NCBI GenBank assembly: GCA_900544435.1
Contig: UQVG01000069.1
Coordinates: forward strand, 1-9,333
DNA from: an uncultured Erysipelotrichaceae bacterium
GTDB taxonomy: Bacteria > Bacillota_I > Bacilli_A > Erysipelotrichales > Coprobacillaceae
Reading direction: 5' to 3'
DNA length: 9,333 nt
Part shown: piece by piece, positions 1-6,888 of the stretch
Position numbering within the stretch: the first letter of the stretch is position 1
How the letters are laid out: every line of letters starts with the position of its first letter
Translations under genes and position numbers: made by a program
Notes under the pieces: model-generated
What the model saw: only the letters and a program-made list of their open reading frames with translations
Told to the model about the DNA's origin: nothing
The model's database searches: none

Positions 1-23
1 ATATGATAGAAGTGGTGATAATT

Positions 24-689
24 ATGAAAAAAATATTAATTGTAGAAGATGATCGAAGTATTGCATCTTCTTTAAAAGAAATGTTAGAGAAGAAAGGATA
101 TTTTATAGAGATTGCTGAATCTAAAAAAGAAACTTTAAAAAAAGTCAATGGATATGTTGATTTAATTCTTTTAGATATCCAACTTCCTGATGGAAATGGA
201 ATTGCTTTATGTAAAGAGATTAAAGAAAAATATGAGATGCCTATTATTTTTTTAAGCTGTTTAAATGATGAAGAAACAATTGTACAAGGATTAAATGAAG
301 GTGGCGATGATTATATTTGTAAGCCTTTTGGAATTAAAGAACTTTGTGCCAGAATTGAATGTGCTCTTAGAAAGGTAATAAAACAACAAGGAATCTATTA
401 TATAGATGATTTAATTATTGATACTTTAAAACATAAAGTCTTTAAAGAAAATCAAGAATTAGAATTAAGTGTGATTACTTTTGCTTTATTAGTAGCGCTT
501 GTAGAAGGTCATGGAAGAGTACTTACAAGAGATTACTTATTGATGATGATTGAAGAGATAACAGGACATGTAGTAGAAGATAATACGTTAACTGTTCATT
601 TAAAAAGACTTAGAAAGACTTTAGGAGAGTATCATCATCATAAATATATTGAAACATTAAGGGGTGTAGGATATCGATGGAAGGTATAA
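24..689 (+). CDS. OmpR-family response regulator (winged-helix)
   Basis: This is a cytoplasmic two-component response regulator that should bind DNA when phosphorylated by the kinase encoded next. The receiver domain (about residues 1-110) has the acidic pair D9/D10, phospho-acceptor D51 in LLDIQLPDG, S78 where Thr is commoner, and K100 in CKPF. A winged-helix output domain (about 125-221) ends in the typical TLRGVGYRW. I start at 24 (221 residues) because the protein then begins MKKILIVEDD as the family does. An in-frame ATG at 3 would add seven residues lacking family support. Its end overlaps the kinase gene by 13 bases, so the two are translationally coupled. By context it probably controls the downstream ABC transporter. 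Any promoter lies left of the window. Family assignment is secure; the target is inferred. Confidence 0.95.
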   Translation: MKKILIVEDDRSIASSLKEMLEKKGYFIEIAESKKETLKKVNGYVDLILLDIQLPDGNGIALCKEIKEKYEMPIIFLSCLNDEETIVQGLNEGGDDYICKPFGIKELCARIECALRKVIKQQGIYYIDDLIIDTLKHKVFKENQELELSVITFALLVALVEGHGRVLTRDYLLMMIEEITGHVVEDNTLTVHLKRLRKTLGEYHHHKYIETLRGVGYRWKV

Positions 690-1633
690 AAAAAGAAAAG
701 AATATTCATATGTATTTCATGGTTTCAATTGTATTAGCCATGTTTATGGAAATATATGCTTTTTTAATGAGATTAAATTTGTTGAATATTTTTATTTTTA
801 TAAGTTTTATTTTTTATTTGTGGAATCAAAATCATAAAAAGAAACAAATGAATTATTTAATACAATGTTGTGATGCTATTATTGAACAAAAAGAATTTGC
901 GATTATTGATGGTGAATCTAAAGAAAGTCTTTTATCTAATAAACTATTTTTACTTAATCAAAGATATCATCAATCATTAAAAGCCATTAAAAAAGAACAA
1001 CTCAAACTAAAAGACTATATCGAAGATATCTCTCATCAACTAAAAACACCTATTACCTCCATTCGTCTTCAAACAGAATTATTGCTTGAAGAAAATCAAA
1101 ATAAAAAGCTGTATTCTATAGAACATCAAATTCAAAGAATACAGCATCTAGTTAATGATTTACAAACAATTGCCTTAATTGATTCTCATAATATACAATA
1201 TTCTTTTAAAGAATATGATTTAGAAACTTTAATTGATGAAATAACAGAAGATCTTGATTATTTAAATCCAAAAATCCATTTAAATAAAAATACTTTTCTT
1301 TTATGTGATGAAAAATGGTTTGTTGAAGCTTTAAAAAATATTATTAAGAATTGTCTAGAAAAGAATCAAACACCTCTTGATATTTTTATTGAAGAAAGTG
1401 AAACGATTTTAAAACTTATGATTTGTGATCATGGGGGAGGTTTTAATGAAAAAGATCTTCCTTATTTATTTCAAAGATTTTATCGTGGAGAAAACTCTAA
1501 AGGAACAGGTTTAGGCCTTTATATCTCCAAAGAAATAATAGAGGCGCATCATGGCTTTATTAAAGCTTATAATCAACAAGGAGCTTGTTTTGAAATTATA
1601 CTTCCTCAAGTAAAGATGAAGAAAAAAATTTAA
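677..1633 (+). CDS. Intramembrane-sensing (BceS-like) histidine kinase
   Basis: This is a membrane-bound sensor kinase of 318 residues. Two hydrophobic helices (about 12-30 and 34-49) are separated by only a few residues, so there is no extracellular sensor domain. The dimerisation/H-box segment DISHQLKTP carries phospho-acceptor H120. The ATPase domain shows the N-box (N221, N225), a G1 box DHGGG (251-255), an F-box LFQRFYRG and a G2 box GTGLGL (276-281). Length and topology match kinases that detect cell-envelope stress through a partner ABC transporter rather than by binding ligand directly (known of the BceS family; inferred here). Start 677 is supported by AAGGGGTG and TAGGA just upstream; an ATG at 710 would cut into the first helix. 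The gene overlaps the regulator by 13 bases. The 53-base gap that follows has no visible terminator, so transcription probably continues into the permease. Confidence 0.93.
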   Translation: MEGIKKEKNIHMYFMVSIVLAMFMEIYAFLMRLNLLNIFIFISFIFYLWNQNHKKKQMNYLIQCCDAIIEQKEFAIIDGESKESLLSNKLFLLNQRYHQSLKAIKKEQLKLKDYIEDISHQLKTPITSIRLQTELLLEENQNKKLYSIEHQIQRIQHLVNDLQTIALIDSHNIQYSFKEYDLETLIDEITEDLDYLNPKIHLNKNTFLLCDEKWFVEALKNIIKNCLEKNQTPLDIFIEESETILKLMICDHGGGFNEKDLPYLFQRFYRGENSKGTGLGLYISKEIIEAHHGFIKAYNQQGACFEIILPQVKMKKKI

Positions 1634-1672
1634 TTTCACTTAGTTTTCATGATTGGACAGTAAGATAAAGTC

Positions 1673-1680
1673 AAGGAGGG
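1673..1680 (+). promoter_or_regulatory. Strong ribosome binding site for the permease
   Basis: AAGGAGGG lies six bases before the ATG at 1687 and is close to a perfect Shine-Dalgarno sequence. It fixes the permease start and suggests efficient independent initiation after the 53-base gap that follows the kinase. Confidence 0.85.
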
Positions 1681-1686
1681 AAAGAT

Positions 1687-3990
1687 ATGTTTAAAACATT
1701 GCAACAACTTGCTAGAGGAAATATTCGAAAATATAGAAAACATTATCTTATTGTGACAATTATTATTTTTGTTGTTTCAACACTTGTTTTTTCAAGTTCA
1801 TTTATTACTAATAACTTATCACAAATGAAAAGGTCGTATTATCTTTCAAAGTATGGTACTTGGTATACGAGAATAGAAAATATTGATGATGAGACAAGTA
1901 AAGGGATTGAAGTCTATGGTCAAGAGTATTTTAAAAATAAAATTAAATATGGTTATGTGAGTTTTCAAGGAAAATTTGAAAATTATCAAGTAGGACATAT
2001 TGATAAAAATATCTATAGATTACGTCAAGTAAAGCTTATTAAAGGTAGAAAAATAAAAAACAAACAAGATATTTTAATTAATCAAAAAGTAGCTAAAAAA
2101 TATAAACTTCAAGATCAAATAGAAATAGCAGGAAAAGCTTATACAATTGTTGGAATTGTAAGAACTTATAATCAAGGATTACCTGACATTTATACAAATT
2201 TAGAAACGTCTTTAAAAAAAGACTATTATTCAAATATGTCTCTTGTAACAGATAATCAGTATATTCAGTTTTTTGATGAACAAGGAAGACATGAAATAGA
2301 ACTCAAGTATCAATATAATCCGTATGGTTATGATCAAAATGAAATTCATGATAAAGTTCAAGAAGCAACAAAGCAGTTACAACAATCTTTTGAATTTATG
2401 ATGATTACACTTTTTGCTTTATTTGCCTTAACGTCATCCTCTTTAAAAAAGAGAATGAAAGAAATGGCACTTTATCGAGGAATAGGAATGACAACAAGAC
2501 AATTGATGTTAATGGTTATTCAAGAAAATATGGTGCTTTCTTTTCTAGCAATAGCAAGTGGACTATTGATGGGGATATTTATTTCATTAAGCTATCTTTA
2601 TTTTCAAAGTAAAATATATCATACATTAATTTATACTATTTCATTAAAAAATACGTTACTTTTAATTTTAATGATTATAAGTTGTATTTTTATGACGATT
2701 ATTATTCCTATTTATTCAAGTTCAAAAAATGCTTTATCTGGTACTTTTGATGGTAAAAAGTTTAATTATATTCAAGTAAGATATAAAAAATTAAAGAAAC
2801 AAACACTTGCTTCTTTAGCTACTAGAGAATTATGGACAAATAAAAGAATGAATATTTGTTTTTATGTATTTGTTTTAGTACTCTCTTTATATGGACTTGT
2901 TTATTTTTATCAAGGACATCCAATTCAAACAAAAAATCAAGACGAACAAAGCCAAGTCGAACTTTTTTCGGTTACTCAAGAAGAAGCAAATTTATTTTTA
3001 AAAGAATTTCCTCAAAAAGATATTATTATAAATTATCGTTCTATTGATGAAGGTGTTAATATGACTTATCGAGGTATTTCCCAATATATTGGGGAACTTT
3101 GTCAAATTTATTATTATCAAGGTAATAAGGGGGATTTAAAAGGAAGGCTTCCCCAAAAAAGTCATGAAATTGTCGTTGGTAATCATTTTAATCATGTTAT
3201 TCTTTCAAAAGAATGTTATCCAAATTTAAAAGTTGAAGCGAATCAGGTAACTTTTAAAGGAAAGAAATATCAAGTAGAAAGTTCCACATCTTCTCATGAT
3301 GATCAAGGAAATTATTTAGGAGATGATAATTATGAAATTGCTCTTGATGAAGTAAAACTCAATGAAAAAGTGATAATTGCAGGTGAAGAATATACCATTG
3401 TTGGAATCAATGAAAATGAATATTATAATGATTCAATGATTTATATGTCTGAAGATGATTTAAAACGATTCAATATAAGTGATGAATATTATGCAGGATA
3501 TCATTGGTATCCAATAAAAGATGTTTTAAAAGTAGAAAAGTTCATGAAAAAACATTACAAAGCAAGAGTTTATGAAATGGTGTCAAGTGAAGAGTTTTCT
3601 GCTGGTTTATTTTCAACGCTAAATATTCCTACACATTTATTAATACTTGCTGTAGCTATAGGTTTTATTTTAATGATGTTTTTAAATTACAATCATATTG
3701 AAAATAATTGTCAAGATTATCTTATGTATCATATTATAGGTTTAAGTTATCGAGAAATTAAAATCAAACAATTATGGAAATCAATAAAAATGTTTTTATA
3801 CACACTTATTCCTTGTATTTTTTATGAGTTGATTTTATTAAGAGAAAGTATCGATCATTATTTTCCAATAACTCAATTAATACTTTTAATAGGTATTATT
3901 TATATATTCTATGTATGTATTTATAATATTCCTTTATGGATTGTATTAAAAACACACCAAAATGAAGAAATAAGAAAGGAAGATGACTAA
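1687..3990 (+). CDS. FtsX/MacB-type ABC transporter permease with duplicated halves
   Basis: This is the membrane subunit of an ABC exporter of the antimicrobial-peptide/lipoprotein (FtsX) class, working with the ATPase encoded next. I see about eight membrane helices in two repeats: helix 1 (20-40), an extracellular domain (about 42-236), helices 2-4 (238-254, 282-306, 323-343), then helix 5 (388-407), a second extracellular domain (about 411-648) and helices 6-8 (650-670, 702-718, 728-752). Each half has the cytoplasmic FtsX signature after its second helix (MALYRGIGMTTRQ and YHIIGLSYREIK), and each external domain has a similar element (IAGKAYTIVGI at 147-157, IAGEEYTIVGI at 564-574). This is not the ten-helix, single-external-domain plan of BceB. 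Neighbours suggest defence against, or export of, a peptide-like compound; the substrate is unknown. The gene ends immediately before the ATPase start. Confidence 0.92.
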   Translation: MFKTLQQLARGNIRKYRKHYLIVTIIIFVVSTLVFSSSFITNNLSQMKRSYYLSKYGTWYTRIENIDDETSKGIEVYGQEYFKNKIKYGYVSFQGKFENYQVGHIDKNIYRLRQVKLIKGRKIKNKQDILINQKVAKKYKLQDQIEIAGKAYTIVGIVRTYNQGLPDIYTNLETSLKKDYYSNMSLVTDNQYIQFFDEQGRHEIELKYQYNPYGYDQNEIHDKVQEATKQLQQSFEFMMITLFALFALTSSSLKKRMKEMALYRGIGMTTRQLMLMVIQENMVLSFLAIASGLLMGIFISLSYLYFQSKIYHTLIYTISLKNTLLLILMIISCIFMTIIIPIYSSSKNALSGTFDGKKFNYIQVRYKKLKKQTLASLATRELWTNKRMNICFYVFVLVLSLYGLVYFYQGHPIQTKNQDEQSQVELFSVTQEEANLFLKEFPQKDIIINYRSIDEGVNMTYRGISQYIGELCQIYYYQGNKGDLKGRLPQKSHEIVVGNHFNHVILSKECYPNLKVEANQVTFKGKKYQVESSTSSHDDQGNYLGDDNYEIALDEVKLNEKVIIAGEEYTIVGINENEYYNDSMIYMSEDDLKRFNISDEYYAGYHWYPIKDVLKVEKFMKKHYKARVYEMVSSEEFSAGLFSTLNIPTHLLILAVAIGFILMMFLNYNHIENNCQDYLMYHIIGLSYREIKIKQLWKSIKMFLYTLIPCIFYELILLRESIDHYFPITQLILLIGIIYIFYVCIYNIPLWIVLKTHQNEEIRKEDD
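3977..3982 (+). promoter_or_regulatory. Ribosome binding site that decides the ATPase start
   Basis: AGGAAG sits inside the end of the permease gene. It directly abuts an ATG at 3983, which is too close for initiation, but lies nine bases before the ATG at 3992. This favours 3992 as the ATPase start, one base after the permease stop. Confidence 0.65.
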
Positions 3991-3991
3991 T

Positions 3992-4669
3992 ATGAATGTT
4001 ATTTTAGAAGCAAAAGATATCGTTAAGACATATGGCTATGAAGATAATAAAATCTATGCAACCAATCATATTGATTTACAAATAGAAGAAGGATCCTTTG
4101 TTGCTATTATTGGAAGAAGTGGAAGTGGAAAAAGTACACTTCTTCATATCTTAGCAGGTTTAGTAAAACCAACAAAAGGAGATGTTTATTTGGAAGGAAA
4201 GCCTCTTTATGAAATGAACGATCATACTTTAACACGTTTTAGACGAAGAAGAATGGGTTTTGTATTTCAATTCTTTAATCTTATTTCAACACAAAATGTT
4301 TTAGAAAATATTGTTTTACCTATTCATTTAGATGATGGAAATATTGATGAAGATTATTTAAATGAAATTATTGATTTATTAGGTTTAGAAGAAAAGAAAA
4401 CATCTTTTATTTATGAGCTTTCAGGAGGGCAACAACAAAGAGTTGCCCTTGCTAGAGCGTTAGCTAGTAAACCAGCCATTATTTTTGCAGATGAACCTAC
4501 AGGAAATTTAGATGCTAAAAGTTCTAAAGAAGTCGTTAATTTATTAAAAATTGCTCAAAGAAAATATCATGAAACAGTTATTTTAGTAACTCATGATCAA
4601 GAAATTGCTTCTATTGCTGATCGTGTTATTACGATTGAAGATGGGAAAATTATTCATGATACAAAATAA
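3992..4669 (+). CDS. ABC transporter ATPase (MacB/LolD/SalX-type)
   Basis: This is the cytoplasmic nucleotide-binding subunit that powers the preceding permease. All motifs are intact (numbered from 3992): Walker A GRSGSGKST (41-49, Lys47), Q-loop VFQFFN, signature LSGGQQQR (143-150), Walker B IIFADE (163-168, catalytic Glu168), D-loop GNLD and H-loop His201. At 225 residues it has the compact length of the FtsX-associated ATPases. The start is chosen from ribosome-site spacing; ATG 3983 would add three residues and overlap the permease by eight bases. The stop lies at the foot of a terminator, so this is probably the last gene of the regulator-kinase-permease-ATPase operon. Function as a transporter ATPase is certain by motif; the exported or removed substrate is not known. 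Confidence 0.95.
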   Translation: MNVILEAKDIVKTYGYEDNKIYATNHIDLQIEEGSFVAIIGRSGSGKSTLLHILAGLVKPTKGDVYLEGKPLYEMNDHTLTRFRRRRMGFVFQFFNLISTQNVLENIVLPIHLDDGNIDEDYLNEIIDLLGLEEKKTSFIYELSGGQQQRVALARALASKPAIIFADEPTGNLDAKSSKEVVNLLKIAQRKYHETVILVTHDQEIASIADRVITIEDGKIIHDTK

Positions 4670-4693
4670 AATGGACGATTTGTCCATTTTTTT
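4668..4693 (+). terminator. Rho-independent terminator after the ABC operon
   Basis: A perfect 9-bp inverted repeat, AAAATGGAC (4668-4676) and GTCCATTTT (4682-4690), encloses the five-base loop GATTT and continues into a T run to 4693. It overlaps the last bases of the ATPase stop codon and closes the first operon. Confidence 0.85.
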
Positions 4694-4700
4694 GTAGAAT
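4672..4700 (+). promoter_or_regulatory. Possible promoter for the small-protein/cupin pair
   Basis: TGGACG (4672-4677, four of six to TTGACA) and TAGAAT (4695-4700, five of six to TATAAT) are 17 bases apart and directly precede the small gene. The -35 half lies in the terminator stem. The match is modest in an AT-rich background; terminator read-through is the alternative. Confidence 0.3.
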
Positions 4701-4721
4701 AGAGTAAAGGAGATAATAATT

Positions 4722-4892
4722 ATGATAGTAACAATTAATGGTGTAGAAAAAGAAGTCAGTAAAGAAGAAATGAAAGATCGTGTGATTGGTTATTATGATG
4801 CGGCAGGAATTAAACACTTTTATCTAGAAGTTGATGAAATGGATGATGAAGAATTAAAAGCATTATATGTAAATTCTTTTGCAAGTGAATAG
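4722..4892 (+). CDS. Small acidic protein, 56 aa, unknown function
   Basis: I do not recognise this protein. It starts MIVTINGVEKEV and ends in an acidic helix-like stretch containing EMDDEELKALY. I count 14 Asp/Glu against six Lys/Arg, so it should be soluble and acidic, with no signal peptide, membrane helix or cysteines. That it is real is supported by a textbook ribosome site, AAAGGAGA (4706-4713), eight bases before the ATG, and by its fit in a tight unit: its TAG is five bases before the cupin ATG. The cupin has only a poor ribosome site of its own, so the two are probably translationally coupled. A short 'DEEL..LY' ending occurs in assorted small Firmicute proteins, but this does not give a function. 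Confidence 0.8.
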   Translation: MIVTINGVEKEVSKEEMKDRVIGYYDAAGIKHFYLEVDEMDDEELKALYVNSFASE

Positions 4893-4897
4893 TTATT

Positions 4898-5278
4898 ATG
4901 AAATTAATTAGGAAAGATCAGGCAATTCATGTAAATAAAACAAATGGGACAGAGGTTGATTATTATTTGTTAGAAGATGCTGAAGTTCATTATAATAAAA
5001 TCAATCCTCATACTTTACAAGAGTGGCATAGACATCACTGTATTTCAGAAAATATTTTTATTTTAAAAGGAGAACTTGTTTATCGTTATTTGGATGAAAC
5101 AAATAAGGAACAATCTTTAAAATTAAAACAGGGAGATTTACTTTCGGTCGAAAAAGATATTCATACTTTTGAAAATCAAACAGATAAGGTTGTAGAATTT
5201 ATAGTGTTTCGATATCTTCCTTCTTATAAAAATCAAAGAGAATTGATTAAAAATGATAAAGAAATGATTGAAAGGTAA
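4898..5278 (+). CDS. Single-domain cupin protein
   Basis: This 126-residue soluble protein is a small beta-barrel cupin. Motif 1 is complete: H44-R-H46, E51 and G58 fit HxH(x)4E(x)6G. Motif 2 is recognisable as G79 to H89 followed by N93, with the usual Pro and Gly positions replaced (E85, D87). The three His and one Glu are the expected metal ligands, so it probably binds a divalent metal. Stand-alone cupins range from isomerases and dioxygenases to sugar- or ligand-binding proteins, and nothing here singles out a reaction. It follows the 56-residue gene by five bases, has no clear ribosome site, and is closed by a terminator at its stop codon. It sits beside, but transcriptionally apart from, the galactose operon. 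Confidence 0.88.
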   Translation: MKLIRKDQAIHVNKTNGTEVDYYLLEDAEVHYNKINPHTLQEWHRHHCISENIFILKGELVYRYLDETNKEQSLKLKQGDLLSVEKDIHTFENQTDKVVEFIVFRYLPSYKNQRELIKNDKEMIER

Positions 5279-5300
5279 TACGAAAGTATTATCTTTTTTT
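5273..5300 (+). terminator. Rho-independent terminator after the cupin gene
   Basis: AGGTAATAC (5273-5281) pairs with GTATTATCT (5286-5294), nine pairs including one G-U, around a GAAA (GNRA-type) tetraloop. Seven Ts follow (5294-5300). The stem contains the cupin stop codon. It separates the cupin unit from the galactose operon. Confidence 0.82.
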
Positions 5301-5359
5301 ACTAAAATTATATTTTATTAACTAATATTTAGTAAAATATATTGATAAAGTTTACTAAA
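5298..5359 (+). repeat. Operator-like array of TTTACTAAA/TTTAGTAAA boxes
   Basis: The 9-mer TTTACTAAA occurs exactly at 5298-5306 and 5351-5359, and its reverse complement TTTAGTAAA at 5328-5336. A degenerate arm TTAACTAAT (5318-5326) faces the middle copy, forming ACTAA-TAT-TTAGT (perfect, 5321-5333). The third copy lies in the spacer of the predicted gal promoter and the middle copy just upstream of its -35. This is the expected placing of repressor half-sites. A LacI/GalR-type or similar repressor is inferred; no regulator gene is in the window. The first copy partly overlaps the terminator T run and may be incidental. Confidence 0.55.
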
Positions 5360-5369
5360 GTGATAAAAT
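5342..5369 (+). promoter_or_regulatory. Predicted promoter of the galTKM operon
   Basis: TTGATA (5342-5347, five of six to TTGACA) is 16 bases from TAAAAT (5364-5369), which is preceded by TG-A, giving an extended -10. Transcription would begin near 5376, leaving a leader of roughly 20 bases. TTTACTAAA fills most of the spacer, so a bound protein would block polymerase. Confidence 0.6.
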
Positions 5370-5397
5370 GAAAGTGAGAGAAAATGGGGGATAGAAA

Positions 5398-6888
5398 ATG
5401 AATCATCAAATTAATCGACTTATTCATTTTGGTTTACAACATCATTTAATCACAGAAGATGATGAAATTTATGCAGTAAACTTATTATTAGATTTATTTC
5501 ATTTAGATTCTTTTACTAAAGAAGAAATTAATGAAGAATTGTCAGTTGCGACAGATATTTTAGAAGAAATGTTAAACTATGCGACTCAAAAAGGTTTAAT
5601 TGAAGATAATATTACAGAAAGAGATCTTTTTGATACACGTATCATGAATTGTTTAATGCCACGTCCAAGTGAAGTGATTCAAACATTTAAAAAGTATTAT
5701 CAAGAAGACGAAAAAAAGGCAACGACATATTTTTATGATTTATCGATTGCATCAAATTATATTCGAAAAACAAGAACGGATAAAAATATTCGTTTTAAAC
5801 AATTTTATAAATATGGAGATATTGAAATTACAATCAATTTATCAAAACCAGAAAAAGATCCAAAGGAAATCATGAAGGCAAAAACAATCAAAGCCAGTGG
5901 TTATCCAAAATGTCTTCTATGTAAAGAAAATGTAGGCTTTGCTGGAAACTTTAATCATCCTGCAAGACAAAGTCATCGTGTTATTCCTTTGAATTTAAAT
6001 GGACATCGTTATTACATGCAATATTCACCTTATGTTTATTACAATGAACATTGCATTGTTTTTAATGAAAATCATCAACCAATGGTGATTAATGAAAATA
6101 CTTTTAGATCATTATTTTCATTTGTTAAACAATTTCCACATTATATGTTAGGTTCTAATGCGGATCTACCAATTGTTGGAGGATCTATTTTAACACACGA
6201 TCATTTTCAAGGAGGACATTATACTTTTCCAATAGAAGGGGCAACGATTATTAAAGAGATATCTTTAGATCAATATCCTGATTTACAAATCAATGTATTA
6301 AATTGGCCTTTATCAACGATTCGTGTACGTTCAACAAATGATGAACAAATGATTCAATTTGCTTTAGATACTTTAAATAAATGGATTAATTATTCTAATG
6401 AAAAATTGGATATTATCGCCTATAGTAATGAAACAAGACATAATACGATTACACCGATTGTAAGAAAGAAAGATGGATTATATGAAATGGATCTTGTTTT
6501 AAGAAATAATCGTACAAGTGAAAAATATCCTGATGGTATTTTCCATCCTCATCAAAATTTACATCATATTAAAAAAGAAAATATTGGTTTAATTGAAGTA
6601 ATGGGACTTGCGGTTTTACCAGCAAGATTAAAAGATGAATTAGAAGTTTTAAAAGAATGTTTATTAGGAAAAAAGAATATTTTAGAAATTCCAAATATGC
6701 AAAAACATGTAGCATGGTATAATGAATTAAAGAACCATGATTTTAATGAAGATACAGTGGATCAATTACTTAAAGAAGAATTAACACATAAATTTGTATG
6801 TGTTTTAGAAGATGCTGGTGTCTTTAAAATGAATGAAGAAGGAAAAGAAGCTTTTATTAAATTTGTAGAAATGGTAGGAGAAAAATAA
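5398..6888 (+). CDS. galT: Galactose-1-phosphate uridylyltransferase, class II
   Basis: This Leloir-pathway enzyme exchanges galactose-1-phosphate with UDP-glucose, giving UDP-galactose and glucose-1-phosphate in the cytoplasm. Its 496 residues fit the longer Firmicute type 2 GalT rather than the roughly 350-residue E. coli type. The nucleotidyl-transfer motif appears as H267-D-H269-F-Q271 in the stretch DLPIVGGSILTHDHFQGG, with H269 the likely uridylylated histidine. C172 and C175 (CLLC) form a possible metal site, and RHNTITPI (347-354) is another recognisable family stretch. Start 5398 has GGGGGA (5386-5391) six bases upstream. It is first in the operon, and its last base is the first base of galK, which implies coupled translation. 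Expression is probably governed by the extended -10 promoter and the TTTACTAAA boxes upstream. Confidence 0.95.
   Translation: MNHQINRLIHFGLQHHLITEDDEIYAVNLLLDLFHLDSFTKEEINEELSVATDILEEMLNYATQKGLIEDNITERDLFDTRIMNCLMPRPSEVIQTFKKYYQEDEKKATTYFYDLSIASNYIRKTRTDKNIRFKQFYKYGDIEITINLSKPEKDPKEIMKAKTIKASGYPKCLLCKENVGFAGNFNHPARQSHRVIPLNLNGHRYYMQYSPYVYYNEHCIVFNENHQPMVINENTFRSLFSFVKQFPHYMLGSNADLPIVGGSILTHDHFQGGHYTFPIEGATIIKEISLDQYPDLQINVLNWPLSTIRVRSTNDEQMIQFALDTLNKWINYSNEKLDIIAYSNETRHNTITPIVRKKDGLYEMDLVLRNNRTSEKYPDGIFHPHQNLHHIKKENIGLIEVMGLAVLPARLKDELEVLKECLLGKKNILEIPNMQKHVAWYNELKNHDFNEDTVDQLLKEELTHKFVCVLEDAGVFKMNEEGKEAFIKFVEMVGEK

Noticed and set aside
3..23. Upstream ATG extending the response regulator by seven residues
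   Set aside because: The extension MIEVVII precedes a perfect family start MKKILIVEDD, and no ribosome site can be seen for it at the window edge.
1634..1686. Possible internal promoter or regulator-binding site before the permease
   Set aside because: Bce-type transporters often have their own promoter here, but I found no -35/-10 pair with acceptable spacing and no clear inverted repeat.
2856..3047. 63-codon ORF on the + strand inside the permease gene
   Set aside because: It lies wholly within the permease in another frame, has no ribosome site, and its Ser/Arg/Lys-rich product looks like frame-shadow translation.
5343..5359. Possible CcpA catabolite-repression (cre) site over the gal promoter
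   Set aside because: TGATAAAGTTTACTAA has the outer shape, but lacks the central CG and has several mismatches; the TTTACTAAA boxes explain it better.
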